Shown one piece after another: positions 8,829 through 18,916 of a DNA stretch of 64,000 nt. Within the stretch, counting starts at the first letter, position 1. Each line of letters starts with the position of its first letter. Source of the DNA: Bacteroidales bacterium (GTDB taxonomy: Bacteria; Bacteroidota; Bacteroidia; Bacteroidales; P3); contig JAGCUU010000016.1 of assembly GCA_017962665.1 (NCBI GenBank), positions 1 to 64,000 of the forward strand. The letters run 5' to 3'. The notes beneath the pieces were generated by a model. It made no database searches, was not told where the DNA came from, and saw only the letters and a program-made list of their open reading frames with translations. Both the position numbers and the translations under genes were made by a program.

Positions 8829-9590
8829 TTAATCAAAAAAACGTTCATTGTACTTGTTTATTCGAATAGGCTGGTGAAAAACGAGTCTAAATCCTACTAA
8901 CGGGTTTGGCAGGGAGTGCTCTGCATAGTCCTTGATGTTTTCATCCAGCGTTTTGGGCTCGTCATCTATGTTGCCGCCCAATACTATTGTTTTTCCATCC
9001 GAAACAACCATTTCGGCGACATTGCCGGTCATGTCATATATTCCAAGTTCATTGGCAATAAGCAGACCTCCACTTTTGGGAATTTTACTGCCATTGCGTC
9101 TTGTCCATGCCACATAATCAGGATGATTGCTGCCGGAATATGTGTAACCCTCGGAGAATAGTCCGCCGGAATAGGCGAACAACCATTCTTCTCTGGTGGG
9201 TAGTCTCCATTCCTGTTTGACCGAGATGTTGATCTGGTGGCAGAAAGCGTCGACCTCGGCACGGCTGACACATGTTATGGGTAGGCTGTCGCCAACCATT
9301 GCCAAGTTGGTGAGGGCGTCTGGAAGGGAATGCATATACCATTCCCAATAATTCTGAGTGATTTCTGTGCAAGTAATCCAAAAACCGTCTATGACGTATT
9401 TTATGTTGTATTTGTCGGTTGAATCAATTTCAATAGTGTCTCCTGTGCAGACCCAGACAGTATGATAAAAACAATCACGTGATTCTATTCCGCTAGTAAA
9501 CTCCCTGAGAATCGGATTTACAGTGTTTTGGGCGAGCAACTCGGTTGTTGCCCCAAACATCAGTATGCAGATCAGAAGCCGTTTTTTCAT
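8829..9590 (-). CDS. Formylglycine-generating-enzyme (SUMF1)-like secreted protein
   Basis: 253 residues with a signal peptide ending LLAQ. The body has the FGE-sulfatase fold markers: FWITCTEITQNYWEWYM near residue 71, EWRLPTREEWLFAYSGG near residue 127, YDMTGNVAEMV near residue 185 and the terminal GFRLVF. Members either modify sulfatases or act as non-catalytic structural proteins, such as GldJ/GldK. I see no sulfatase nearby and cannot confirm the paired active-site cysteines, so catalysis is doubtful. It lies 26 bp downstream of sppA and could share its transcript. Confidence 0.8.
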   Translation of the reverse strand: MKKRLLICILMFGATTELLAQNTVNPILREFTSGIESRDCFYHTVWVCTGDTIEIDSTDKYNIKYVIDGFWITCTEITQNYWEWYMHSLPDALTNLAMVGDSLPITCVSRAEVDAFCHQINISVKQEWRLPTREEWLFAYSGGLFSEGYTYSGSNHPDYVAWTRRNGSKIPKSGGLLIANELGIYDMTGNVAEMVVSDGKTIVLGGNIDDEPKTLDENIKDYAEHSLPNPLVGFRLVFHQPIRINKYNERFFD

Positions 9591-9616
9591 TTTTAATCAA
9601 ATAGTCTGAATTACAC

Positions 9617-11437
9617 TTATTCGGTTAAAATAAGGAATTCTACGCGTGCTTGCAGTCCTCGGGTGTCGAGAATCCTGTTGAGTGTATTGATTATTTCATT
9701 GCCGCCTACCCATACACCGTCTGAAACGGTATTGCCAAACATGGGACTTGCCGGCTCTTTTGCAGTGTTTGCCTCAGAGATTGTGCCTGATGATTTCTTG
9801 TTGCGGTTTAGGAGTTGTGTTATCATGTCGTCGTTTTCAGGATAGTCCACGACTTTGTATTTGCTTAAGCCGGCACTGTCTGCAGCTATGCTGATTGCGT
9901 CGTCGAGACCGCCGAGAGCATCAACGAGGCCCAGCCGCATGGCGTCACGTCCGGTCCACACCCGTCCACGGGCTATACTATCCACATACTCAGGGTTGAG
10001 TTTTCGTCCTGTCGCGACGCGATTAACGAAAACGGTGTAGAAATCCTCGACGTTTTGCTGCATTAATTCAAGTGCACGGGGAGACAATGGCCGCAGAATG
10101 CTGAGTGCTGTGGAGTTTGCATTGGTGTTTACAGTGTCAGTGGTTATGCCGAGGTAACGTTTCAATGTACCGCCGACTTCAGGAATGGCTGCAAAAACGC
10201 CAATGCTTCCAGTCAGTGTGGTTGGCTCTGCTATGATATAGTTTGCATTGCAAGAGATTTCATAACCTGCCGAAGCAGCCACATCTCCCATTGAGACAAT
10301 GACTGGTTTCCTCTGTTTGGCTCTAATTACGGCATTGGTCATTATCTCCGATGCAGTCACCTGCCCTCCTGGAGAGTTGACACGCAGTACGATAGCCTTG
10401 ATATTGTCATCTTTTGCGGCATTGTCAAGGGCTTTGGTGATTTTGTCTGAATAAACGGAGTTGTTATATCCTGAACCGCTTACAACCTCTCCTTCGGCGT
10501 AAATGACGGCTATGACGTCTTTTGCAGAGCTGTTGTTTTTGACGGTTTTAGAATATTCATCCAGCGAGATGATGTTTTTACCCTCGTATACATCGCGGAT
10601 TGTCGTTTTGATATCGTTTTCAAAACATAGGCGGTCAATGAGTCTCTGGCGGACGGCATCTTCAGGAAGAACAGCATCAAGATTGTCGGCAAAACGGCCA
10701 AGCAAGTCAATCTCTATATCACGTGCTTCGGCAATTTGTTCCAATGCATAGTCCCATATACTCATGATATATTCCTTTACCTGTTTGCGGTTTGCATCGC
10801 TAAAATGGTCCATTGTATAGGTCTCTCCGGCGCTCTTGAAACTGTTGCTTTTGGGACGTATGAGAGTCATCTTTGCCGCCAACTTGTCAAGCATCTCTTT
10901 GTAAAACAATGCTTCGGCGCCGATGCCACGGAATTCCACCATGCCTGACGGGTTAAGGTATACGCTGTCTGCCACAGAAGCAAGGAAGTATCCCTGCTGG
11001 CTGTAGTTGTCGGCATAAGCCAATATCGGTTTGCCGCTGCTGCAGAATTTGGAGAGGGCTTGGCGTAGTTCCTCGCTTTTGCCCCATGACAGAGGGTAGC
11101 TGCTACCCATATACAGATAAATGCCTTTGATTTTATTGTCATCGGTTGCGGCGGCAATGCTTCGCAGCATGTCGTTGAATCCTACCGTAGAACCGTCATT
11201 CATAAGGCTCTCGAGTTCGCCTTGGGTGCGTTCTGTTACCGCAGAGGTGAGGTTGATTTTCAAGAATGAATCGTTTGCGACGGACTTGGCGTTGTCAGAG
11301 GCGAGTACTCCAATGAAACCAATGAACGTAAGTAATTTAAATAATCCAATCAAGATGAAGACAATAAGCGTGCCAATGATTGAGGCAAGCAAAATCTTTC
11401 CAAAGGTTAGTTTTTTTGTTTCTGCCATTTCTGCCAT
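9617..11437 (-). CDS. sppA: Signal peptide peptidase SppA, 67 kDa type
   Basis: The ATG at 11437 gives 606 residues. One N-terminal membrane segment (residues ~10-40) precedes tandem ClpP/crotonase-like S49 domains. The catalytic Lys is in PKSNSFKSAGE in the first domain and the catalytic Ser is in VSMGDVAASAGYEIS in the second. INSPGGQVTASE, also typical, lies just before it. The family digests cleaved signal peptides in the inner membrane. An earlier in-frame ATG at 11461 adds only eight residues. The protein is full length. Confidence 0.93.
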   Translation of the reverse strand: MAEMAETKKLTFGKILLASIIGTLIVFILIGLFKLLTFIGFIGVLASDNAKSVANDSFLKINLTSAVTERTQGELESLMNDGSTVGFNDMLRSIAAATDDNKIKGIYLYMGSSYPLSWGKSEELRQALSKFCSSGKPILAYADNYSQQGYFLASVADSVYLNPSGMVEFRGIGAEALFYKEMLDKLAAKMTLIRPKSNSFKSAGETYTMDHFSDANRKQVKEYIMSIWDYALEQIAEARDIEIDLLGRFADNLDAVLPEDAVRQRLIDRLCFENDIKTTIRDVYEGKNIISLDEYSKTVKNNSSAKDVIAVIYAEGEVVSGSGYNNSVYSDKITKALDNAAKDDNIKAIVLRVNSPGGQVTASEIMTNAVIRAKQRKPVIVSMGDVAASAGYEISCNANYIIAEPTTLTGSIGVFAAIPEVGGTLKRYLGITTDTVNTNANSTALSILRPLSPRALELMQQNVEDFYTVFVNRVATGRKLNPEYVDSIARGRVWTGRDAMRLGLVDALGGLDDAISIAADSAGLSKYKVVDYPENDDMITQLLNRNKKSSGTISEANTAKEPASPMFGNTVSDGVWVGGNEIINTLNRILDTRGLQARVEFLILTE

Positions 11438-11639
11438 AGTTGTTACTTTTATAAGTGTCAATTATAAATAACGAACGTGTTGGATATTTATTTTTGATTT
11501 GGATAAAATAATATATTTTTTTTTGCGTTTACAAAGCTGTCAAGAATCGATAAAAAACAAAGTAAAACAATATCGCTTGGTTAATTGTCAACAAGCAAGT
11601 GATAATCTTTAACCGTAAACTATTATCTTAACTATACTT

Positions 11640-13370
11640 ATGAAAAAGGCTCTCATTGTTTCTTTAGTCGTTCTCTTTCCATTTTGTTTTTCCTATGCAC
11701 AGGATGATACTGCGCATTTCCGCCGCATAGAACAGGTTAATGGTTATATAGAGAAGTTCTATGTGGAACAGCCGGATTACAAGAAAATTACAGAGAAAGC
11801 AGTTTCGACTATGCTTGCAGAACTTGACCCTCACAGCATGTATATAGCAGCAAAGGACGTGCAGCGTACAAACGAAGGTCTGCAAGCCAATTTTGAAGGA
11901 GTCGGTATATCGTTTCAAATTGTCGATGACACCATTTCTGTGACTGATGTAATCGTGGGAGGTCCTTCGGAACATGTAGGTCTGTTGATTGGCGACAAAC
12001 TGCTTATGGTCGACGACACCGTGGCTACATTCAAAGGGGTGAACAATAACTTTGTTTTTCGCCATCTGAGAGGTAAGAAAGGCACGGAAGTCCGTTTGAA
12101 GGTGAAGCGTAATGGCCTTGATACTCCATTGGAGTTTAAAATTATAAGGGACAAGGTGCCGATCTACTCAATTGACACATATTTCATGCTCGATAATGAA
12201 GTCGGTTATATCAGGCTTGCCCGCTTTGCTCGCACATCTCATCAAGAACTCCGTACGGCAATAAGCAGTCTGAAAAAATCAGGGATGAAACGACTTATCT
12301 TCGACCTTCGAGGAAACGGTGGGGGTTATCTGGATATTGCCGTTGCTGTCGCAAATGAATTTCTTGATGCTCACAGACTTGTCGTCTATACAATGGGAGA
12401 AAAGTCGCCACGCCAAAACTTCGTCTCCCGTCGAGGCGGAAGTTACACATCGGGGCCTCTTGTGATTCTGATTGACGAGTATTCCGCTTCGGCTTCGGAA
12501 ATTGTCTCCGGTGCGGTACAGGATTGGGATCGTGGTATTCTTGTTGGAAGACGTTCGTTTGGTAAAGGTTTGGTCCAGCGTATGTTTGAAATATATGACG
12601 GTGCGCAGATACGTCTGACTACCGCCCGTTACTACACACCTTCCGGACGTTGCATCCAGAAACCATACGACCAGGGTACCGATGTGTACAATCAGGATTT
12701 GCAACGCCGTTATGAGAGGAACGAACTTGTCAATGCAGACTCGATTAACTATCCTGATTCGTTGAAATACAAAACCTCCCAAGGGCGTGTTGTCTATGGC
12801 GGCGGTGGTATAATGCCGGATTTGTTTGTGCCAATGGACACGCTGCGTCTTTCCGACTATTTCCTCTCGTTGCGTTCCGCAGGTGTGTTCAATACATTTG
12901 CCTTAAGTTGGGCTGATGCCCACCGTCATGACACGTTATACAAGGACTTTAACTCCTTTGTGCTGAATTATGACTCTTTGGCTGTGGCGAAGGCTTTTGC
13001 TGATTTCGCTGCAACAAAGAATGTGTCGAGCAGCGATGTGAAAGGTGAGTGGGTGGCCTCGTGGATGAACGACCAGGCACGTAAGTCTGTCACGGATTCT
13101 ACAAATTCAATCCATGCAAGCGATTATGAAAGTTATTTGTCTCAACTGCTTTCCAACCCCGGTTTTCTTGAGAGTCTGCATGCCAAAGCCAAGTCTGAAG
13201 ACATGCGCCGTGAGAGGATTAACAAGCATAGCGATGTTTATATGGGTTATCTCATCAAAGCTTTGATTGCCCGTAATCTTTTCGGTATTGAATACTATTA
13301 CCGTGTGATGCGTGACAATGACGAGGCTCTCCAAAAAGCAATCAAGGCTGTGAAACAGATTGACAAATAG
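11640..13370 (+). CDS. C-terminal processing protease, S41 family (Tsp/CtpA-like)
   Basis: 576 residues with a signal peptide ending SYAQ. A PDZ domain spans about residues 80-170 (GVGISFQIVDD). The S41 catalytic core follows, with the dyad Ser284 in YSASASEIVSGA and Lys309 in SFGKGLVQ, spaced 25 residues as in E. coli Tsp. A C-terminal helical extension reaches the end. It should act in the periplasm on the C-termini of envelope proteins. The 202 bp gap to the divergent sppA is A/T-rich; I see no confident promoter or gene in it. Confidence 0.93.
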   Translation: MKKALIVSLVVLFPFCFSYAQDDTAHFRRIEQVNGYIEKFYVEQPDYKKITEKAVSTMLAELDPHSMYIAAKDVQRTNEGLQANFEGVGISFQIVDDTISVTDVIVGGPSEHVGLLIGDKLLMVDDTVATFKGVNNNFVFRHLRGKKGTEVRLKVKRNGLDTPLEFKIIRDKVPIYSIDTYFMLDNEVGYIRLARFARTSHQELRTAISSLKKSGMKRLIFDLRGNGGGYLDIAVAVANEFLDAHRLVVYTMGEKSPRQNFVSRRGGSYTSGPLVILIDEYSASASEIVSGAVQDWDRGILVGRRSFGKGLVQRMFEIYDGAQIRLTTARYYTPSGRCIQKPYDQGTDVYNQDLQRRYERNELVNADSINYPDSLKYKTSQGRVVYGGGGIMPDLFVPMDTLRLSDYFLSLRSAGVFNTFALSWADAHRHDTLYKDFNSFVLNYDSLAVAKAFADFAATKNVSSSDVKGEWVASWMNDQARKSVTDSTNSIHASDYESYLSQLLSNPGFLESLHAKAKSEDMRRERINKHSDVYMGYLIKALIARNLFGIEYYYRVMRDNDEALQKAIKAVKQIDK

Positions 13371-13387
13371 GCTTTTGGTTATACCGG

Positions 13388-13412
13388 TATTGCCCTATTA
13401 TATAGGTAGTAG
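13388..13412 (+). repeat. Short element also found at 24624-24647
   Basis: The sequence has the form TATTGC-nn-TATTATAT-nn-GTAGTAG and sits just after the S41 protease stop. A near copy lies just after the YgiQ gene stop, and both precede a membrane-protein gene. It could be a shared regulatory or repeat element, or chance. Confidence 0.25.
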
Positions 13413-13429
13413 ATGAAGTAAAGAACAAG

Positions 13430-13942
13430 GTGGTAAAACAGAGACTTAATATTCCGGTTGTTATGTTGGTCACGTTGATGTGTGGTGTGGCTATTGTTTT
13501 CTTTTTTGCCAAGCAAGACAATCCGGTCGTACAGGATCCGCTTGATACAGTCGAACCTATTGTGGTTCAGGATACGGACGATATGGAATACTACAATCAG
13601 ACAGCCGACTGGTATTTGTCGATACTGCCTGAGGACAAGGTTGTTGTCGCACGTCTCATTGACAGTGTAAACCACTATATCATCTATTTCGAGAAGACGG
13701 AACACCCTTCGTGTTATTGTTACGACTTGGAATCAATGACCACATCGGTTATTTTCGGTGGCGAGAGTGGTTTCTACATCGGTACCAAATTGCTGATTAT
13801 AGGTCGTATTCTTGATTGGATTCGTGAAGGGGACATGGTTACCTTCGTGGCCGAGAACAGGGCTCCCGAATCGACATTTTCGGAATCCATTGTCGTTTTC
13901 TCGTTGAACATATATACCCATTTGTTGTTGACAAGTGAGTGA
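13430..13942 (+). CDS. Hypothetical membrane-anchored protein
   Basis: 170 residues, not recognised. The start codon appears to be GTG at 13430, because no ATG precedes the single hydrophobic segment (residues ~8-26, PVVMLVTLMCGVAIVFFF). A short acidic linker follows, then a globular part with HYIIYFEKTEHPSCYCYDL and a β-rich end. It probably faces the periplasm. It lies 59 bp after the S41 protease and may be co-transcribed with it. Coding is supported by an uninterrupted frame and a sensible membrane topology, but no function can be proposed. Confidence 0.7.
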   Translation: MVKQRLNIPVVMLVTLMCGVAIVFFFAKQDNPVVQDPLDTVEPIVVQDTDDMEYYNQTADWYLSILPEDKVVVARLIDSVNHYIIYFEKTEHPSCYCYDLESMTTSVIFGGESGFYIGTKLLIIGRILDWIREGDMVTFVAENRAPESTFSESIVVFSLNIYTHLLLTSE

Positions 13943-13981
13943 ATTCGCTCTTTTTTCGTTCCGTTATTTCTGAAAAAAATG

Positions 13982-13989
13982 TATATTTG
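13982..13989 (+). promoter_or_regulatory. Promoter -7 box for arcA
   Basis: TATATTTG, a full match to TAnnTTTG, followed by C. It is 50-80 bp upstream of the candidate arcA starts. A -33 TTTG is not evident. Confidence 0.55.
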
Positions 13990-14066
13990 CATTTTAGTTT
14001 TTCTGTTTTGCTAATTGTATTTTTTTGACATTTAGCAAAATGGGCTGTTTGGCTATAAATTCTTGT

Positions 14067-15323
14067 ATGAGATTATCAAAAAATAAACCAAAATTTAAAG
14101 TACATGTAACATCCGAAGTGGGACGCCTAAATGCCGTTTTGCTTCATAAGCCAGGTGTTGAGATAGAGCGAATGACACCTGCAAACGCATCGGAAGCGCT
14201 GTATAGTGATATTTTGAACAAAAGGATTGTAGATAGTGAATACGGCAATTTCTGTGGTTTTTTCGAGAAAGTATCCAGCGTATACTATGTCAATGAAGTC
14301 CTTGAGGCCCTGCTTGAAGATGACGATTTGTGCAACTCTCTCGTCACCCAGAGCTGTTTGGCAGAAGGTGCAGGATACCTCGTCGACGAATTGATGCAAA
14401 AGAGTATAAAAGATATTGTCAAAGCTCTTATCGAAGGTTTTGAATATCGTAAAGGGATAGACCCGGACTGCTATGAAAGCCGTCGCTATGTGCTCCGTCC
14501 TCTCTATAATCTTTTTTTCACTCGCGACGCATCCTCTTCTGTTTACGACAGAGTCCTTATCAACTCAATGTCTTTTGATGTCCGTAAACGAGAGAATCTT
14601 ATTTTCAAGGCGATTTTTAAACATTACTTTGGATGCGAACTTTTGAATGCTCAGGAATGGGACAAGAATGCTCATACCGAGGGTGGTGACGTCCAGATTG
14701 GTGGCCCTGATTTCCTTTGTATCGGCGAGGGTATTCGCACGGATGCCAAGGGTATTAAATATTTGGCCAACACATTTATAGACAGACCGAAGTTCAATAT
14801 TATAGTCCAGGAACTTCCTCATCATCCGGATTCGTTTATCCATCTTGATATGGTTTACACTTTTCTGGACAAAAACCAGTGTATGATGTACGAGCCGATG
14901 CTGCGCAAGTCTGCAGAATTTGCAGGCAAGGCAACAACATGGATAGAGGTGTCCAATGGTAATATCAAATATCACTCCTGCAAGAACATGATATCCGCAC
15001 TTAAGAATGTTGGCGTGGAAATGGAACCGGTATTCTGCGGCGGTGACGACTTGTGGATGCAGCAACGTGAACAATGGCACAGCGGTGCAAATTTTTTCTG
15101 CTTTGCTCCTGGTAAAGTTATTGGTTACAGGCGCAATAGCCACACAATCGACGCAATGGACAAGGCTGGTTTCAGTGTGCTCAATGCTGAGGATATTGTG
15201 GCAGGACGTGTCAATGTTGACGATTACAACCGTTGCGTTGTGACATTTGCCGCCAGCGAGTTGCCTCGTGCAGGAGGCGGAGCCCGCTGCATGACAATGC
15301 CGATAAATAGAGATGATGAATAA
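14067..15323 (+). CDS. arcA: Arginine deiminase
   Basis: 418 residues from the ATG at 14067. An ATG at 14040 (nine residues longer) and a TTG at 14025 are alternatives. Family motifs are complete: VGRLNAVLLHKPGVE near the start, LFFTRDASS, HTEGGDVQIG, FIHLDMVYTF, and the catalytic Cys408 in GGGARCMTMP. It converts L-arginine to citrulline and ammonia. No ornithine carbamoyltransferase or carbamate kinase is adjacent, so an ATP-yielding arginine deiminase pathway cannot be confirmed from this window. The DUF2723 gene follows after 17 bp. Confidence 0.93.
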   Translation: MRLSKNKPKFKVHVTSEVGRLNAVLLHKPGVEIERMTPANASEALYSDILNKRIVDSEYGNFCGFFEKVSSVYYVNEVLEALLEDDDLCNSLVTQSCLAEGAGYLVDELMQKSIKDIVKALIEGFEYRKGIDPDCYESRRYVLRPLYNLFFTRDASSSVYDRVLINSMSFDVRKRENLIFKAIFKHYFGCELLNAQEWDKNAHTEGGDVQIGGPDFLCIGEGIRTDAKGIKYLANTFIDRPKFNIIVQELPHHPDSFIHLDMVYTFLDKNQCMMYEPMLRKSAEFAGKATTWIEVSNGNIKYHSCKNMISALKNVGVEMEPVFCGGDDLWMQQREQWHSGANFFCFAPGKVIGYRRNSHTIDAMDKAGFSVLNAEDIVAGRVNVDDYNRCVVTFAASELPRAGGGARCMTMPINRDDE

Positions 15324-15340
15324 CAAAATGATTTAACAAT

Positions 15341-18300
15341 ATGGATAAAACTCTCAAACAGTATCATTTGATGAATAACATCATAGGCTGGCTAATCGGT
15401 ATTATTGCCTGTGCTGTTTACATCATGACCGCCGAAGCTACCGCGTCGTGGTGGGACTGCGGCGAGTACATCGCCACGGCTTACAAAGTTCAGGTGGGAC
15501 ATCCCCCTGGAGCACCTACATTCCAGATTTTGGGACGTCTGTTCTCGCTTTTCACCGATCCATACCATGCTGCATTTGCAGTCAATGCTATGTCGGCAGT
15601 GGCCAGTGGGTTGGGTATAATGTTCCTTTATTGGACCATTACCCTGCTTGGCAAGAAATTGCTTAAACCGGAAGATATAGCCCTGAACAACACCAAGGTT
15701 TGGGCAGTTTTCGCATCTGGAGTTGTCGGCGCTTTGGCCTATACTTTTACCGATACATATTGGTTCTCAGCTGTTGAAGGAGAGGTGTATGCCATGTCGT
15801 CGTTCTTTACTGCCGTTGTATTTTGGGCAATTCTAAAATGGGACGAGCAGGCCGACGACAATCATTCCATGCGCTGGCTGATTCTAATATCTTTCTTGGT
15901 AGGCATGGCAATAGGTGTCCATTTGCTCAACTTGCTAACTATTCCCGCTATCGTATATGTGGTTTATTTCAAGAAGTATCAGAAAACCAGTCTGCTTGGT
16001 TTCCTCGTGAGTGGCGCCATATCACTTGTGGTGCTGGCTGTCGTGCTATGGGGAGTCATACCGGGAATCGTGAACCTGTCCTGTGATTTTGATGTTTTCT
16101 TTGTGAACAAACTGCACATGGGATTTAACTCCGGTACGGTGGTTTTCTTCCTCCTTGTCGCTGCATTTATAGGATGGGGTGTATGGAATAACTCATATTT
16201 CAAACGTCCTGGGAAAGCGGTTAATGTTGTTTTCCTGGTCGTGATGTTCGTGCTGCTCTTTGTTGCAAAAGTTGGTGCAGGTACATTCTCGTTTGGATAT
16301 TTCGTTGTTCTTCTGCTCCTTGGTGCTGCCTCATGGTATATTGTCAAAGGTAAACAACGTCAAATTACCAATACGGCATTGATGAGTCTGCTGATGCTGG
16401 TGTTAGGATATTCGACTTTCTTTATTCTTGTTATTCGTGCCAACACGAATACTCCTCTGAATGAGAATGCTCCTAAGGATGCTGTAGCTATGCGTGCTTA
16501 TCTTGGCCGCGAGCAGTATGGACAGACTCCGTTCATCTATGGTGCTTACTATACCGCAGGCAATCCAAACAATTCCGAGAAAGACTACGCCAAATATGTT
16601 CGTACTACTGATGAGGAAGGCCGCGACTATTACAAGGTGGCTGCATACGCACAGAAATATATTTACAACGAGAACCATATCGGTCTTTTCCCACGAATGT
16701 GGAGCAACGACAATAACCGCCAACATCCGCTATACTACCGCTACTGGGCTGGCGAGCCGATGCCTGGTGACAAACCTTCTTTCGCCCAAAATCTGAAGTT
16801 TTTTAACGACTACCAGTTGGGCTGGATGTACTGGCGCTATTTTATGTGGAATTTCGCTGGCCGTCAAAATGATATTCAAGGACATCATTTCGATGACAAT
16901 GTCGGCATGCAGAATTCCCATTATCCGACAGTGAACTATACCGAAGGAAACTGGATTTCAGGAATTAATTTTGTTGACGAGGCTCGTCTGGGTCCGCAGG
17001 AGAATCTTCCTGATTATCTGGCAAACAACAAAGCCCGCAACCGCTATTATATGCTGCCTCTGTTGCTTGGTATGTTAGGTTTGATCTATCATTGCATCAA
17101 GAACCGCAAGGATGCTTTTGTCACATTCCTTATGTTCTTTATGACTGGTCTTGCCATTGCGGTTTATCTAAACATGCCACCGCGTCAACCTCGTGAAAGG
17201 GACTATGCTTTTGTCGGTTCGTTCTATTTCTTCTCGGTATGGATAGGACTGGGTGTTTACGCCCTTTACGACTGGTTATCAACCAAGTTCGAGAGCAAGG
17301 AACGCAATTATTTTCTTGTGTCGTCTATTGTGTGTATAGCGTTGGGTCTATTGCTTGGCAGAGGTTGGTTTATCTTGGCAATGGTAGGCGCAATAGGAGT
17401 TATAGTCAGTTTGGTTAAACTGCCCAAAATGGTGGCGTTGCCTCTTGCCTTTGTGCTTTCCATGAGTATTCCTGTTCTACTTTGCGCAGAGAACTGGGAT
17501 GACCACGACCGTTCACAGAAAACCGCTGCCCGTGATTTTGCTAAAAACTATTTGGGTCTGGCCGACAAGAATTCAGTGGTTATTACTTTCGGCGACAACG
17601 ATACATTCCCCTTATGGTATATCCAGGAGGTTGAAGGTTGGCGTACCGATGTAAGAATACTAAACTATACGCTGTCAGGCATGCACTGGTATGTTGATCA
17701 GCTCTACAATAAATTGTATGAGTCCGATGCCTTGCCGTTTACGCTACCAAGAGATATGTATGGGCTTGGTCATGAGGTATATGTATGTAATCCCGACGGT
17801 CCTCGTATGGAGGTTACTGACGCTCTTAACATGGTGGTTAAGAACCGTAAGCGCTTTGTGCGTATGGAACGCTCGGATAGCGTAATATATCTGCCAACGA
17901 ATAAATTCAAAATCACTCTTGACAAGCCGAAACTTGTGGCTAACGGTATAGTGAATCAGGCTTTGGCCGACTCAATGCCGGATGTCATCACCTTTGATGT
18001 CAATATGCGTCGCGGTTATTTGATGCGTAATGAGATGATGATGCTTGACTTCCTTGGTACCAACCGTTTTGAACGTGTGGTAAACATCATGAATCCCAGC
18101 TATATTGCCGAAGTGTTCCCCGTAATTGACAATTATAGTCTGGATGACGGTATGCTTACAATGCTTGTCCCGTATCCCGTTCGTGGCGGTAACTACATTT
18201 ATTCTGCCCGAAGCAAGGATTATTTCCTCAATGGTATCAGACAGGAAGATGGAAGTTATAAAGCCCTCGAATGGGGTAATCTGAACAAGGATATTTATGT

Positions 18301-18832
18301 TGATCCTGTCAGCAAAAATATGGGCGATGTTCAACGTCAGACTTTTGTGATGCTATCAGACCAGTTGCTCTCTGCTGGCGACACGGCGTCTGCTATCAAA
18401 GCTCTTGAATTGCGAGAAGAATTTTTCCCGACAAAGAATTTCCCCAACGATCGTTTCGCAATCATGATGGTGTACGCTTACAGCCATGTCGGAGATCAAG
18501 TGAAAGCATATAGTATGCTATGCGATGTCTTTGAGTATTACTATCAGCAGTTTGTCTACGTGAACCAGTTTACTGGCAATAAGGCTATGGGTGTTGAAAA
18601 GATGAAGGCCGATGCTTGCTATTTCATTTATCAAGTGGCAATGCTCCGTCATCACAATATGATGCGCAATCCTTTCAATAACCGTCCTGAAATATGCCTT
18701 ACTGAAGAGGGTGAGAATGCTTTCAAGGCGTCAGATCCTAAAAATGCAGAACGCCTGAAATCCTTTGATGCTTTTCTCGAAAGCAGCCAGTACCAGAATG
18801 TTGTGCTACCACTTATGAGCAATATTCGCTAA
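15341..18832 (+). CDS. Large DUF2723 membrane protein (GT117-type glycosyltransferase candidate)
   Basis: 1163 residues. The N-terminus has TAEATASWWDCGEYIATAYK and VGHPPGAPTFQILGR, the DUF2723 signature. Acidic residues in the first periplasmic loop resemble protein O-mannosyltransferases. About a dozen membrane helices fill residues ~15-720, including MPPRQPRERDYAFVGSFYFF near residue 610, and a soluble part of ~420 residues follows. Such proteins are predicted to transfer sugars from lipid donors to secreted proteins in Bacteroidota. The substrate is unknown. It is co-directional with arcA and is closed by the hairpin terminator at 18850. Confidence 0.88.
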   Translation: MDKTLKQYHLMNNIIGWLIGIIACAVYIMTAEATASWWDCGEYIATAYKVQVGHPPGAPTFQILGRLFSLFTDPYHAAFAVNAMSAVASGLGIMFLYWTITLLGKKLLKPEDIALNNTKVWAVFASGVVGALAYTFTDTYWFSAVEGEVYAMSSFFTAVVFWAILKWDEQADDNHSMRWLILISFLVGMAIGVHLLNLLTIPAIVYVVYFKKYQKTSLLGFLVSGAISLVVLAVVLWGVIPGIVNLSCDFDVFFVNKLHMGFNSGTVVFFLLVAAFIGWGVWNNSYFKRPGKAVNVVFLVVMFVLLFVAKVGAGTFSFGYFVVLLLLGAASWYIVKGKQRQITNTALMSLLMLVLGYSTFFILVIRANTNTPLNENAPKDAVAMRAYLGREQYGQTPFIYGAYYTAGNPNNSEKDYAKYVRTTDEEGRDYYKVAAYAQKYIYNENHIGLFPRMWSNDNNRQHPLYYRYWAGEPMPGDKPSFAQNLKFFNDYQLGWMYWRYFMWNFAGRQNDIQGHHFDDNVGMQNSHYPTVNYTEGNWISGINFVDEARLGPQENLPDYLANNKARNRYYMLPLLLGMLGLIYHCIKNRKDAFVTFLMFFMTGLAIAVYLNMPPRQPRERDYAFVGSFYFFSVWIGLGVYALYDWLSTKFESKERNYFLVSSIVCIALGLLLGRGWFILAMVGAIGVIVSLVKLPKMVALPLAFVLSMSIPVLLCAENWDDHDRSQKTAARDFAKNYLGLADKNSVVITFGDNDTFPLWYIQEVEGWRTDVRILNYTLSGMHWYVDQLYNKLYESDALPFTLPRDMYGLGHEVYVCNPDGPRMEVTDALNMVVKNRKRFVRMERSDSVIYLPTNKFKITLDKPKLVANGIVNQALADSMPDVITFDVNMRRGYLMRNEMMMLDFLGTNRFERVVNIMNPSYIAEVFPVIDNYSLDDGMLTMLVPYPVRGGNYIYSARSKDYFLNGIRQEDGSYKALEWGNLNKDIYVDPVSKNMGDVQRQTFVMLSDQLLSAGDTASAIKALELREEFFPTKNFPNDRFAIMMVYAYSHVGDQVKAYSMLCDVFEYYYQQFVYVNQFTGNKAMGVEKMKADACYFIYQVAMLRHHNMMRNPFNNRPEICLTEEGENAFKASDPKNAERLKSFDAFLESSQYQNVVLPLMSNIR

Positions 18833-18849
18833 ATTGATAGAATTGTGTT

Positions 18850-18892
18850 AAAGTGAAGCTACCGGTGAGGTGGCTTCACTTTAATTTTATTT
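18850..18892 (+). terminator. Intrinsic terminator after the DUF2723 gene
   Basis: A 14 bp stem (AAAGTGAAGCTACC against GGTGGCTTCACTTT, one G-U pair) closes a 5-base loop GGTGA and is followed by AATTTTATTT. It begins 18 bp after the stop codon. Confidence 0.85.
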
Positions 18893-18916
18893 AGAGGGTA
18901 ACTAAAAAAAAGCCAA

